Source: Bacillus tianshenii | GTDB taxonomy: Bacteria; Bacillota; Bacilli; Bacillales; Bacillaceae_N | Direction: 5' to 3' | Length of the DNA: 64,000 nt | Assembly: GCA_020524525.2 (NCBI GenBank) | Contig: CP129018.1 | Span: forward strand, 1,368,115 to 1,432,114 | Part shown: positions 53,795-63,222 of the stretch, one piece after another | How the letters are laid out: the number at the start of each line of letters is the position of its first letter | How positions within the stretch are numbered: position 1 is the first letter of the stretch | Program-made: the position numbers and the translations under genes | The notes under the pieces: generated by a model | What the model saw: the letters and a program-made list of their open reading frames with translations, nothing else | Databases searched by the model: none | Told to the model about the DNA's origin: nothing

Positions 53795-53818
53795 GCTTTA
53801 TCACCCCAAATACATTGG

Positions 53819-55897
53819 TTATTTAAACATTATTTTATTTTCATGCGGATCAAGTTGAGCCTTAATATTGTAAGCGTTTCCATGAAATTTATATTGGACG
53901 TTACCAATTTTTATTGTTGTTCCTTCTTTTGCTGTTCCAATCTTTATTGTTTGATCGGCAGGTACACTTATTTTTGTCGGTACGCCTACCTCTGTTCCTG
54001 ACTCTTCAACATCTACCCCATATTGACCATATACTTCTCCGCCTCTTAAGATACCTTTTATTTCTAACTTTCCACCTGAATGGATTTTTGAATTATAGCT
54101 TCCTTGCCCATGTATGGTCACGTTTCCGCTACAATAGATTTTGCTATTTAAGCAATAATTAATGGAAATATAGGCATTGGGCTCTACAGGAGTTTGACTG
54201 ACTTGATATAAGGTTTCGATTTCTTCTAGTAAATTTTCGATCTGTTCTCGTGAATCATACTCATTCGGAATAGTCGACAAGAAACATCGTTTTAACTTTT
54301 CTCCCATTTGCACCCATTCTCTATCTAATGATTCGTCTCCTTGATTTATTGTATGAATAAATTGATTAAGGTATCTTGGAAGGATGTTAAACTTTTTTTC
54401 TAGTAATATTTTAATTAAAGGTTTCATGCCGCCTTGGTTTAAATCTGTTGTTTTAAAAGCTGCAGATGTTTCCAATTGTTGAATGGAGCTAATAATTTGC
54501 TTCACTTTCGTTTTGATAAGATTAAGCAAGGCACCTAGTTCAGCAATAACCATATTGTTTCTTCCTGCAGATAGGGTACTCCCAATGACATTTTTATTAA
54601 CAAGAACCGCATTATTTGTTGTAAGTTTTGACATATTTACATTTTTCGCAACGAAGATATTCCCTTCTGCTTCCACAAGCATGCCGTCTTGAACATTACC
54701 TAAGATGTCAACGTCCCCTTTAAAACGAATATTTCCAGAGGCTATATCTAAGTCTTGATGATGAACAAGCTTTGGTAGGACTGAAACGGTGGCAAGCATT
54801 CCTCGTTTTATCAAATGCGGTCTGCCAGCTTCTGTGGAAACAACCTTTGTATTGTCAATAACTTGTACTCCTTTTCCTTGCTTACAAATGATCGGAAACG
54901 CCTGCTTTGGAGGGAGCAGTTCATTCAATACATTTTTTCCCGGCTTACCAGGAACAGGCTGATGAAGAACAGCAACTACTTTTCCTTTTTCAATTGAAGG
55001 AATACGTCGTATTTCACGAAAATCCACTGTTCCATTTTGCTTTTCAACAGGACCGCTCGTATCATCTACTTCTACTTTTAATTCTAACCAACCATCCTTT
55101 CCATTTGTCGGTTCTATGCCAGATGCCACTACAAATATTTCTTCTTTATTTGTAGTAGTCGCCTTTAACATTTCGGCATGATCAAAGCCATGTTTAACCC
55201 CTAACTCTTTGAGTGCAACTAAGATTTCATCATACTCTAAATTGTTTCGGTCAATGATTGATTCAATAACATTTATCGTAATATGTCGTTCTGGCGCCGT
55301 ATCCTGAATTGTATACTTTTTAATATACCCTGGGATTACTTTTAACAGAGCTTTTGTTTTTGACTGGTTAAAAGTGATGTCCCATTTTGTGGGAACTTCA
55401 ATGTCTTGAATTCTCATTTCAAATGTATCTTCTTCCGAAACGACTGTTACACCTTTTACCAATTCACCATTTCGGTAAAGCTCAATCTCTGCTCCAACTT
55501 GTATGGTCGGGAAATGTGTTTCCCCATTTTTCGAAAAGATTTGACCACTCTTCACCCATACTATCCCCCCTTCGCTTTCTAATTCTTCTTTGGAAGGAGT
55601 GGACTCTAATACAGCTGTTTGTACGGGGGAATTCTCCTCTGGAATTTCTAACGTGTCAATCAATTCTTCTAACGTTAGGTTATTGCTCTTTATTTGTTCT
55701 ACTTCTTCTTTCAACTGTACAACAACGTTTCGGGTGAGCTTTACAATTGCTTGCTTTGAACCTACCTTGAGGACACCTTTCTTTTCTTGCTGCAAAATCT
55801 CAATTGAAACTTCTTCTTTCGTAAGACCTAAAATATCTAAGCCGATATTGATTGCTTCAGCGACTGTTTTTCCTTTTGAAACAATACTTCCACTCAT
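53819..55897 (-). CDS. FapA/DUF342 family protein with Jag-N-like N-terminus
   Basis: A protein of about 692 aa. Residues 1-60 (GKTVAEAINIGLDILGLTKE, EKKGVLKVGSKQAIVKL) resemble the Jag_N domain. The middle and C-terminal part (DFREIRRIPSIEKGKVVAVL, GAKNVIGSTLSAGRN-type repeats, GKLEIKGILRGGEVYGQYG) is DUF342/FapA, a beta-helical scaffold often involved in cell-surface or flagellar assembly. ATG 55897, with AAGAGG 8 nt upstream, is preferred to GTG 55906. Its place between the phosphatase and a STAS gene suggests it is the effector of the switch. Confidence 0.82.
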   Translation of the reverse strand: MSGSIVSKGKTVAEAINIGLDILGLTKEEVSIEILQQEKKGVLKVGSKQAIVKLTRNVVVQLKEEVEQIKSNNLTLEELIDTLEIPEENSPVQTAVLESTPSKEELESEGGIVWVKSGQIFSKNGETHFPTIQVGAEIELYRNGELVKGVTVVSEEDTFEMRIQDIEVPTKWDITFNQSKTKALLKVIPGYIKKYTIQDTAPERHITINVIESIIDRNNLEYDEILVALKELGVKHGFDHAEMLKATTTNKEEIFVVASGIEPTNGKDGWLELKVEVDDTSGPVEKQNGTVDFREIRRIPSIEKGKVVAVLHQPVPGKPGKNVLNELLPPKQAFPIICKQGKGVQVIDNTKVVSTEAGRPHLIKRGMLATVSVLPKLVHHQDLDIASGNIRFKGDVDILGNVQDGMLVEAEGNIFVAKNVNMSKLTTNNAVLVNKNVIGSTLSAGRNNMVIAELGALLNLIKTKVKQIISSIQQLETSAAFKTTDLNQGGMKPLIKILLEKKFNILPRYLNQFIHTINQGDESLDREWVQMGEKLKRCFLSTIPNEYDSREQIENLLEEIETLYQVSQTPVEPNAYISINYCLNSKIYCSGNVTIHGQGSYNSKIHSGGKLEIKGILRGGEVYGQYGVDVEESGTEVGVPTKISVPADQTIKIGTAKEGTTIKIGNVQYKFHGNAYNIKAQLDPHENKIMFK

Positions 55898-55909
55898 AGA
55901 CTCCACCTC

Positions 55910-56737
55910 TTACGTAATAATGGGAGAATTATAACTGCTGATCTTTAATTGTTTATTACATATTTTCAGAGTAACCATCGTAATATCATCTTTTTGTGTC
56001 ACACCTTCTGTAAACTGATTTATTGAGTCGATAACAGCTTTTTCAATTTGTTCAACGTTTTCCTCTTTATGTTCTAACAATATTTGAATTAATCGGTCCT
56101 TCTGATACTGAATTCCAGTTTCATTCTGTGCTTCTACAATCCCATCGGTATAGAAGAAGACAAAGTCCTTTTCTTTAAGATGAATTTCTTTTGCTGTATA
56201 TTGCTGATTTGGTAATCCACCTAACATCACTCCTGTTAGCTTTGGAAGCTCTTGTATGGTCTTCCCTTGAAAGATAAGTGGAAGGTTATGTCCTGCATTT
56301 GCATATGTCAACGTATTAGTCTTCGGGTCCCAATCTGCACAAAACACGGTTACAAATGATTTCAACGCCCTTAGATCATTACATATCGCATTATTCATCG
56401 CAGTAAGGGTTTCTCCAGGTCCGATCGTACTTTCTGCAGCACTTCGGAACGCCCCTCTTGTTAAGATCATCAGCATGGCTGCAGGGATTCCTTTCCCCAT
56501 TACATCGCCTATGACAATCCGCATTTTTCCGTTTAATAATGGGTAAAAGTCGTAATAGTCTCCACCAATCAACCTGGCCGGAATCGAAACGCCTTTCACT
56601 TCTCCACTATCTAAACTAGGTGTTTGGCCGTTTAATAATGTCATTTGGATGTTGCGAGCTAAATTAATTTCTCTCTCTAACGGTTTCGTCATGCCAGCTT
56701 CTTGATCTTGTTTAGAGTTTAACTGTTTAGCACTCAT
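55910..56737 (-). CDS. SpoIIE/RsbU-type PP2C phosphatase
   Basis: A 275-aa serine phosphatase. Helical N-terminus (about 1-45: EREINLARNIQMTLL), then the PP2C core with metal-binding Asp residues in IGGDYYDFYPL, GDVMGKGIPAAMLM, FFYTDGIVEAQN and TQKDDITMVTL. It would remove phosphate from one or both STAS proteins. It lacks a PAS or GAF sensor domain, so its activity may be set by partners. It overlaps the upstream STAS gene by 4 nt. Confidence 0.9.
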   Translation of the reverse strand: MSAKQLNSKQDQEAGMTKPLEREINLARNIQMTLLNGQTPSLDSGEVKGVSIPARLIGGDYYDFYPLLNGKMRIVIGDVMGKGIPAAMLMILTRGAFRSAAESTIGPGETLTAMNNAICNDLRALKSFVTVFCADWDPKTNTLTYANAGHNLPLIFQGKTIQELPKLTGVMLGGLPNQQYTAKEIHLKEKDFVFFYTDGIVEAQNETGIQYQKDRLIQILLEHKEENVEQIEKAVIDSINQFTEGVTQKDDITMVTLKICNKQLKISSYNSPIIT

Positions 56738-57060
56738 TTCTCTCCCCCCTCAATGCATAATGCTTCTAATATTTTAAATATTCCCATCATTTCAAACACT
56801 TCTTCAATTGCTTCATTATAATTAGCAATTCTTAAAGGAATTTGTTTATCATTCGCCAGATAAATTGATTCTAGAATTGCACCAATGCCTGTAGAATCCA
56901 CAAAATCTACTTCTTTTAAGTCAATGACTAACTTTTGGGTGTGTTCTTTAATAGTTTGTAAATAGTCATTTAATAATTGAATGCTTGCAATGTCTAAATC
57001 ACCCTTTAGCAATAACCTCGTTTGTGTACCTTCCTCTATTCGATTAACTACTAAGCCCAT
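56734..57060 (-). CDS. STAS-domain anti-anti-sigma-type protein (first copy)
   Basis: A protein of about 108 aa starting at ATG 57060 (GGGGAGAGG upstream; in-frame codon 57081 is too early). VDFVDSTGIGAILESIYLA carries the expected phosphoacceptor Ser, and LLLKGDLDIASIQLL starts the fold. It resembles SpoIIAA/RsbV. The phosphatase gene follows with a 4-nt overlap, as in many partner-switching modules. Confidence 0.88.
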   Translation of the reverse strand: MGLVVNRIEEGTQTRLLLKGDLDIASIQLLNDYLQTIKEHTQKLVIDLKEVDFVDSTGIGAILESIYLANDKQIPLRIANYNEAIEEVFEMMGIFKILEALCIEGGEK

Positions 57061-57181
57061 TACTTCCTCTCCCCTTTGCATCTCGCTCTACTATCAACCG
57101 GCTTGCTACCGAAAATAGCACATTAGATATTGACCAATAACAAGGTATCAATTATATTAAACTTATTCATGGATTATACAA

Positions 57182-58072
57182 TCATTGTAAAACCTTATTT
57201 TTCGGGGCACATGTGACAAGTAGCTTTGAACCGATTGGGGATGTATAAAGAAGCACATTTTCTGCGATTTTCAAGACTAATTTGAAGCCTTGTCCAAGGG
57301 ATTTCTTTGTTGAGTAGCCTGCCATTAATATCGTATTTGGCAAATCTTCAAGTGAAAAACCACGTCCATAGTCTTCTACTATCATTTTGTAGTAACCATT
57401 ATCCTCTATAAAGGTGAGAATACCTTTATCTGCATGTTTAATAACATTGGTAGCTATTTCAGAAATCACTAAACAAATACTCATAATCCGTATTGAATCG
57501 ATGCCTTGCTCTATTAAAATCACTTTTGCTCTTTCCCGGCAAGATCCGATGTCTGACATCTCAAGTATCTCGTGTTTAAATAATACTTCCCCGGTTGAAT
57601 GTGCGTTTATTTCCTTATTATCCGCTAACAAAAATTGCTTTTGTGTTGCCGCATACATAACATCTCGATAAACCTTCCATTTTTCAAAAAACTCTATCGA
57701 GGAATGACGTTCCCCCGTGTAATAGTATTCTGTGTGATATTCTTCAAAAACTTTAATTAATACGCGGCGAATGTCTTCTGATATAGGAAGCAGCCTTGTT
57801 TGCTGCCATATATTTTCTTTATTTTCGATTGCTTCATATAACCATTCAGCAATTTTCAATGTGTTTCTCCATTCATCTTTCGGATTCGATGAAAAGGCCT
57901 GAAAAAATAGCTCCTCACAATCCTCTGGTTCAAAATTCAACAATCGTGCAATTCGATTCGCAATTGTACCGATTGCAGCCTTCTCCTTAGCTGTTTTCAA
58001 TGAAAAGTCGAACTCATTAATTCGAGACTTCTTTTCCTTTAAAGGGGAGAAAATATTTTTAATCAAACTCAT
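57182..58072 (-). CDS. HATPase (RsbW/RsbT-like) with a helical N-terminal domain
   Basis: A 296-aa protein. The C-terminal HATPase_c domain (about 170-290) has the N box ISEIATNVIKHAD, G1 VEDYGRGFSL and G2 GYSTKKSLGQGFKLVLK. The N-terminal 150 residues are mostly helical (IGTIANRIARLLNFEPEDCE) and not recognised. It should phosphorylate STAS partners. It is the first gene of the operon. Its ribosome site (GAAGGGAGGG) lies only a few bases after the riboswitch terminator. The 121-bp gap to the next gene shows a possible internal promoter only. Confidence 0.85.
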   Translation of the reverse strand: MSLIKNIFSPLKEKKSRINEFDFSLKTAKEKAAIGTIANRIARLLNFEPEDCEELFFQAFSSNPKDEWRNTLKIAEWLYEAIENKENIWQQTRLLPISEDIRRVLIKVFEEYHTEYYYTGERHSSIEFFEKWKVYRDVMYAATQKQFLLADNKEINAHSTGEVLFKHEILEMSDIGSCRERAKVILIEQGIDSIRIMSICLVISEIATNVIKHADKGILTFIEDNGYYKMIVEDYGRGFSLEDLPNTILMAGYSTKKSLGQGFKLVLKIAENVLLYTSPIGSKLLVTCAPKNKVLQ

Positions 58073-58093
58073 TAGGGTGCCCTCCCTTCGTTA

Positions 58094-58129
58094 ATAAAAA
58101 AGATTTATCCCGAATGAGGATAAATCTTT
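58094..58129 (-). terminator. Terminator of the c-di-GMP riboswitch expression platform
   Basis: AAAGATTTATCC (58099-58110) and GGATAAATCTTT (58118-58129) give a 12-bp stem with a 7-nt loop. TTTTTATTAA follows on the minus strand. It lies between the aptamer and the first start codon, so formation of this hairpin would switch the operon off. Confidence 0.9.
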
Positions 58130-58130
58130 C

Positions 58131-58222
58131 AATCCTTCTTCGGTAACCCGGCTGCCATACATTTATGTAAGGCCCGTGGCTTTGCGTCCATATCTTTCGA
58201 CTATGTTTGCGATTAACGGAAG
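58131..58222 (-). promoter_or_regulatory. Cyclic di-GMP-I (GEMM-I) riboswitch
   Basis: Read on the minus strand, the aptamer shows the GEMM-I hallmarks in order: GCAAAC, a stem closed by a GAAA tetraloop, GGACGCAAAGCC, a second stem CGGGCC...GGCAGCCGGG with its loop, and GGTTACCGAAGA at the 3' end. Length and spacing fit the class. It would bind c-di-GMP and control the operon 53483-58072 through the following terminator. Whether it is an ON or OFF switch cannot be decided by eye. Confidence 0.92.
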
Positions 58223-58229
58223 TAATCAT

Positions 58230-58640
58230 ATAGTTCTTAAGATTTATACTTAACACTATTTTCACATAGGTAATGTTAACTACTTTTATAATAGCAGTTT
58301 TTTCGTCAAATGGAAATATAATTATCAAAAAATGTTCACAAATATTTGTTATATATCTTGACAATTGAATTATCATCACATTTTTTGTTCTTTAAATTAG
58401 AGCCAATAAAAAATTTAGTATTGATATTATAGAAATTTTTCACTTTCTTGTAAAAAACAAATTCCATTTTTATTAAGAAAATAGTAATATTAAGTTGTAC
58501 ATACAAGATTTTTCATCATTGATAATGGAATAACACAAGGTCTATAGAAGCATATTTTCCCTATTTCATCTATGTAATTCAACCCGGTTAAATTATTATA
58601 ATTTATAGTTTTATATGCCACTCCAATAATTTCGAACGGG
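58230..58640. other. Divergent promoter region without genes
   Basis: AT-rich DNA between the riboswitch and the GGDEF-EAL gene. It must contain both divergent promoters, but I could not pick boxes with confidence. No coding frame with a ribosome site is seen. Confidence 0.5.
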
Positions 58641-58651
58641 GGGATTTATGA

Positions 58652-61123
58652 ATGGAATTTATGATATACATTGAAGAATTGTTAACAAATAAGAATTCTT
58701 CATGTCATAAAGAGCATATAAGCTTATTTCGTACACTATTTGAATACCATCCAGATGTCCTTTTTATTTTAAGTACTAAAGGAAAAATTTTAGCTACAAA
58801 TCGAATCAGAGCTGGAATTGAAGAAAAGGAGGTACTCAATTCCTTTTACCTCGATTACATTCCTGAAAATTACAAGGTGCAAGCTTCAAATAGTTTTTCG
58901 AAAACAATAAACGGAGCCACACAACATTTTATACTTGATATCCTTCATAAAAATGGTATTAAATTCAAGACACGAGTCTCCTATTTTCCAATTTGGCTTC
59001 GAGGTGAAGTGATTGGCATTTTAGGAGTTAGTCATGATTTAAGCAAATTAGAGGAAACAGAACAAACATTATTCAAAACACAAAATTATTTAGAATCAAT
59101 TGCAAAAACAGCCAATGTCGGGAGCTGGGATTATGATGTTGTTGAAGATGAAGCATTTTGGTCACAGCAAATGTATGAAATTGTCGGTGCAGACTTAGAT
59201 TTTATACCAACAATGAATAACTTTTTGCAACTCGTTCATGAAGAGGATCGTAAGAAGGTAGAAAATGTTGTTAAAAATGCGATTAAGTTAGGGGAAAGCT
59301 ACTCAGTTGAGTATCGAATTATTCATTTAAAAACAAATGAAGTCCGTTATTTTTATTCACAAGGCAGTCCTTCATTTGATGAAAATAGATCCGTTGTACG
59401 ATTGATCGGAACGATGTTTGATATTACTTCAAATACAGAAATGGCTTTGAAGCTTAAAGAAAGTGAAAAACGAATTCAAGATATTTACCAAAACTTAGAC
59501 TTAGGTGTTTGGTCTGTATCATTAACCGACGATAAAAAAATGCATATATCCTCAAAGGTTGAAAAAATTTGCGGCTATCAAAAAGAAGAGTTTATGAACA
59601 GTGAATTAAATTGGGTTGATTTAATTCATCCAGATGACCGTGAACAATTTCAAATGAACCAGCAAAAACTTTTCTTAAATAAACCTTTACGACATTTTTA
59701 TAGAATCATACACAAAAACGGTAATATTGTCTGGATTCATGACTATACTACACCCTACATCAATAAAGAAGGAGAGCTTGTTCGTTTAGATGGTTTAATT
59801 ATTGACATTACGAAGCAAAAAGAAGCAGAAGAGAAAATAACGTTCTATGCTTATCATGATTCACTTACAGGTTTACCTAATAGGAGGAATCTAGATGAGC
59901 ATTTTACTGAGCGGATTTTGAATAAGTTACCTTTTACAGTTATGTATATGGATATTGATCGATTAAAAATAATCAATGATACTTTTAGTTATTTAGCAGG
60001 TGATCAAGCTTTAATGATTGTCGCTGAACGTATAAAAGAATGTTTAAGCGGAGATATGTTTCTTTCAAGAATTGGTGGAGACGAATTTGTGCTCATATCT
60101 TCAATAACTTCACAACATGATTCGCACACTTTAGCAAAACAAATTCTCAGAAAGATTGAAGAGCCTTTTGAAATTGGAGGTCATGAAATTAATTTAACAA
60201 TTAGTATTGGAATAAGCTCTTTCCCAATTAATGGTGACAACGCCCAACTCCTATTAAAGAACGCGAATCTTGCCCTTAATGAAGCAAAGAAACTTGGCAG
60301 GAATATGCATTTAGATTTTAATTCCTCCATGGCCGGCTTCTCTGACACTTTGCTGATTGAACGTGAATTAAAACAAGCTCTTAAAAAGAAGCAATTTGAA
60401 GTGCATTATCAACCAAGGATAGATACTAAAAGTCAGAAGGTAATCGCAGCCGAAGCACTTATTCGTTGGAAGCATCCGGAGCTTGGCATGATTTCACCAG
60501 GTTTATTCATTCCTATAGCCGAAGAAAATGGTTTGATTCATAATATTACTGAATTTGTAATTGAAACTGTATGTAAACAACTAAAACAATGGACAAATGA
60601 CGGTTATAACCTAACCATTTCTATAAACGTTTCTACAAGAAGCTTTTTAAGGAAAGATTTTACTAACAAAGTCATGTATTTAATTGAAAAAACAGGAGTA
60701 ACCCCTCCCCTATTAGAAATGGAAATTACAGAAACATCGATCCTCCTAGACAAACAAGCTGTCGAATCAACGATCGATACACTAAAACAGTATGGAATCA
60801 AAATTGCACTAGATGATTTTGGTACAGGTTATTCTTCATTAACACATTTAAAAAGGTTGCAGATTGATACACTGAAAATAGATCGCTCCTTTATAAACGA
60901 AATTGGTAAAGAAAATAGAGTTGACATTATTACAACCGCAATTCTTCAGCTGGCAAAAAATTTAGGTATTGAAAGTGTAGCAGAAGGCGTTGAAACAGCT
61001 GAACAATTTGAGAAATTAGCTGAGCAAAACTGTGATCAAATACAAGGCTATTATTTTAGTAAGCCCTTATGTGCAGAAGAATTTTCTCGTATTCTTACTG
61101 GTGAGCTTTCTCTTATAAATTAA
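58652..61123 (+). CDS. PAS-PAS-PAS-GGDEF-EAL protein (c-di-GMP turnover)
   Basis: An 823-aa soluble protein. Three PAS domains (about 25-135, 150-265, 275-395) lead into GGDEF (about 405-560) and EAL (about 575-815). The cyclase motif SRIGGDEF is intact, and MDIDRLKIINDTF supplies the metal Asp. The phosphodiesterase motifs AAEALIRWKHP, DDFGTGYSSL and AEGVETAEQ are intact. The RxxD feedback site before GGDEF is absent. Both activities are thus possible, gated by PAS sensing. ATG 58652 follows a GGGGGG ribosome site. It is divergent from the c-di-GMP riboswitch. Confidence 0.93.
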   Translation: MEFMIYIEELLTNKNSSCHKEHISLFRTLFEYHPDVLFILSTKGKILATNRIRAGIEEKEVLNSFYLDYIPENYKVQASNSFSKTINGATQHFILDILHKNGIKFKTRVSYFPIWLRGEVIGILGVSHDLSKLEETEQTLFKTQNYLESIAKTANVGSWDYDVVEDEAFWSQQMYEIVGADLDFIPTMNNFLQLVHEEDRKKVENVVKNAIKLGESYSVEYRIIHLKTNEVRYFYSQGSPSFDENRSVVRLIGTMFDITSNTEMALKLKESEKRIQDIYQNLDLGVWSVSLTDDKKMHISSKVEKICGYQKEEFMNSELNWVDLIHPDDREQFQMNQQKLFLNKPLRHFYRIIHKNGNIVWIHDYTTPYINKEGELVRLDGLIIDITKQKEAEEKITFYAYHDSLTGLPNRRNLDEHFTERILNKLPFTVMYMDIDRLKIINDTFSYLAGDQALMIVAERIKECLSGDMFLSRIGGDEFVLISSITSQHDSHTLAKQILRKIEEPFEIGGHEINLTISIGISSFPINGDNAQLLLKNANLALNEAKKLGRNMHLDFNSSMAGFSDTLLIERELKQALKKKQFEVHYQPRIDTKSQKVIAAEALIRWKHPELGMISPGLFIPIAEENGLIHNITEFVIETVCKQLKQWTNDGYNLTISINVSTRSFLRKDFTNKVMYLIEKTGVTPPLLEMEITETSILLDKQAVESTIDTLKQYGIKIALDDFGTGYSSLTHLKRLQIDTLKIDRSFINEIGKENRVDIITTAILQLAKNLGIESVAEGVETAEQFEKLAEQNCDQIQGYYFSKPLCAEEFSRILTGELSLIN

Positions 61124-61134
61124 ATAATAAAATG

Positions 61135-61177
61135 AAAAGAATGAACCCCATTAATCTGATGGGTTCATTCTTTTTTT
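61135..61177 (+). terminator. Terminator of the GGDEF-EAL gene
   Basis: AAAAGAATGAACCCCAT and ATGGGTTCATTCTTTT form a stem of about 16 bp around a 7-nt loop. A run of Ts follows. Confidence 0.9.
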
Positions 61178-61290
61178 AGGAAAACAGCGATTTATTTAGT
61201 AGATATTACTAGATTTACATTATATTTTACACTATAATTACTTTGTTAATAAATTAAAAGTCCTAGTTATTTCAGAGAGGAGATATATCT

Positions 61291-62997
61291 ATGAAACAAT
61301 TTACCTTAAAAAACAAGAGCATTAGCTTTAAATATTCTCTCGCTTTTCTAATAAGTGTTGTCTTGTTTTTTATTTCCACAGGTATCGTTTACTTTAAAAT
61401 GCATGATGTATCTGAGGCACTTGATGCGTTAAATCGTCGAAGTGAACGATCAGTTCAATTAACCGAAATGGGCTCTCTAATACGAACAAAAGATGTGAGA
61501 GTTGCTAATTATGTAATTTATGGTACAAAAGACATTATCAAAGAATATCAATCAAAGAATGAACAGTTGAAGCTGTTAAAAGAACAAGTCGCAAAACGTT
61601 TAGATACGCAAGAACAACAACAGTTACTTGATGCAATTGTTGCAAAAAATGCAAAATTCGATTCTATTTTCGAGGAAAAAATCATACCTTCAGTCGATCG
61701 TGGGCAGAAAGCACAATATGTATTAGCAAGAAAAGAAGCAGATGATCTAAGAGGTGAAATTGTAAACCTATTTGAAGAACTCAATGAAACAGTTGAAGCT
61801 GAGAGAATAGCAGCAGGAAAATTTGCAAAAGACAAATTAAAAGAAACAATTGCTACTCTCCTTCTATCAATTGTAATAACAGTCATCCTTGGAACGATCA
61901 CCCTGAGAGTTATTAATCGCTTAGTCACTCCATACATAAGAAAAGTGGTACATATGGCAGATGAAATCTCTCATAACAACCTTCAAGTTGAAGCCATTTC
62001 TTATAATGGCAGAGATGAAATTGGACAGCTTGCTTTAGCAATAAATAATATGAAAGAAAACTTACGAAATGTCGTGTATTCCGTTTCTCAAGCATCACAG
62101 TTAGTTTCCAGCCAAAGTGAAGAATTAACGCAATCTTCAAATGAGGTGACCGAAGGAAGTCGTCAAATTTCAGTGGCGATGAATGAAGTTTCTACAGGTG
62201 CTGAAGCTCAGGCAACTAGTGTAGCTGAATTAGCTGAGTCAATGGATGGTTTTATAAAGAAAATACACATTGCCCAACAAAATGGTCAATCGGTAGCATC
62301 CTCTTCAAAAGAAGTAATGGATATGACAAATACAGGAAGCAACCTTATGCAAACATCTATCCAACAAATGAAGCAGATCAGTGAAATGGTAAACGAAACT
62401 GTAAACAAAGTACAAGGACTTAATAAACAATCAAAAGAAATTTCAAAGCTTGTACAAATGATAAAAGATATTTCCGACCAAACAAATCTACTTGCCTTGA
62501 ATGCTGCGATTGAAGCTGCTAGAGCTGGTGAACATGGAAAAGGCTTTGCGGTTGTCGCAGACGAAGTGCGCAAACTTGCTGAACAAGTATCTGATTCTGT
62601 CTTTGATATCACGAATATTGTAGAAAATATTCAAGGTGAATCGAATGAGGTAGTTGATGCATTACAAGAAGGGCACGAGCAAGTACATACAGGAACAGAA
62701 CAAATCAATAAAACCGGCGAAACTTTTGTTACTATATCCCAAATGATTGCTGAAATGACAGGACAAATAAATCATATTTCCCAGTCTTTACTGGATGTTA
62801 CAAGCAGCAGTGAAGAAATTAATCATACAATTAGTGAAATAGCATCTGTTTCTGAGCAATCTGCAGCCTCAGTTGAAGAAACAAGTGCTTCTATCGAACA
62901 AACAGGAAGCTCTATGGAGGAAATTGCAAGAAGTGCCGGCGAATTATCCCGTTTAGCAGAGGACTTAAATAGTCAAATCAAACAATTTAACATGTAA
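61291..62997 (+). CDS. Methyl-accepting chemotaxis protein
   Basis: A 568-aa chemoreceptor. TM1 (about 15-37), an extracellular helical ligand domain of about 145 residues (four-helix-bundle type), and TM2 (about 183-205) are followed by a HAMP domain and a long coiled coil. The hairpin tip has the conserved [20 protein letters not shown] and [17 protein letters not shown] around 390-430. The ligand is unknown. GGAGAG precedes ATG 61291. It may share control with the neighbouring c-di-GMP gene but has its own upstream gap. Confidence 0.93.
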   Translation: MKQFTLKNKSISFKYSLAFLISVVLFFISTGIVYFKMHDVSEALDALNRRSERSVQLTEMGSLIRTKDVRVANYVIYGTKDIIKEYQSKNEQLKLLKEQVAKRLDTQEQQQLLDAIVAKNAKFDSIFEEKIIPSVDRGQKAQYVLARKEADDLRGEIVNLFEELNETVEAERIAAGKFAKDKLKETIATLLLSIVITVILGTITLRVINRLVTPYIRKVVHMADEISHNNLQVEAISYNGRDEIGQLALAINNMKENLRNVVYSVSQASQLVSSQSEELTQSSNEVTEGSRQISVAMNEVSTGAEAQATSVAELAESMDGFIKKIHIAQQNGQSVASSSKEVMDMTNTGSNLMQTSIQQMKQISEMVNETVNKVQGLNKQSKEISKLVQMIKDISDQTNLLALNAAIEAARAGEHGKGFAVVADEVRKLAEQVSDSVFDITNIVENIQGESNEVVDALQEGHEQVHTGTEQINKTGETFVTISQMIAEMTGQINHISQSLLDVTSSSEEINHTISEIASVSEQSAASVEETSASIEQTGSSMEEIARSAGELSRLAEDLNSQIKQFNM

Positions 62998-63069
62998 TTT
63001 TTTCAAAAAATGCTTATCAATTAGGTGCATTATTCAACTACATCTCATTTAAGACACCTCCGCAAACTT

Positions 63070-63113
63070 TTAACCCCATAAACATGCCTATTAAGGTTTG
63101 TTTATGGGGTTAA
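63070..63113. terminator. Hairpin between the chemoreceptor and the sodC remnant
   Basis: TTAACCCCATAAAC (63070-63083) pairs with GTTTATGGGGTTAA (63100-63113) over 14 bp around a 16-nt loop. It is a likely terminator of the chemoreceptor gene, although a U-tract is weak. Confidence 0.6.
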
Positions 63114-63129
63114 ATATTAATGACTTACT

Positions 63130-63222
63130 AATTACACCACAGGCAATTCGGTTGCCAGCATCACCGGATCGTTGGGATTTATAATCATCAGCTCATTCAT
63201 AAGTGCTTAGTGGTGTCCCACC
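63130..63222 (-). pseudogene. Remnant of a Cu/Zn superoxide dismutase gene
   Basis: The minus strand encodes GGTPLSTYE, then a TGA stop, then ADDYKSQRSGDAGNRIACGVI. This aligns with the conserved C-terminal part of SodC/YojM proteins, GGTS...ADDYKS.PSG.AG.RIACGVI. The frame is continuous except for the stop, and it lacks the normal stop after GVI. No upstream part of the gene remains, so only about 31 codons survive. Confidence 0.75.

Noticed and set aside
53869-53882. cre-like motif TGTAAGCGTTTCCA
   Set aside because: It lies inside the 3' coding end of the FapA-like gene, far from any start, so it is probably a chance match of coding sequence.
57061-57181. Internal promoter (TATAAT-like) between the HATPase and first STAS gene
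   Set aside because: A -10-like element is present but no convincing -35 at the right distance, so I could not support it as a separate feature.
53483-58072. Sigma-B (rsb) operon
   Set aside because: No sigma factor gene and no RsbX/RsbS/RsbR homologue is present, and the order with a FapA-like gene differs from rsb operons.
61178-61290. Riboswitch before the chemoreceptor gene
   Set aside because: I looked for a second GEMM-type aptamer and found none; only AT-rich promoter DNA is present.
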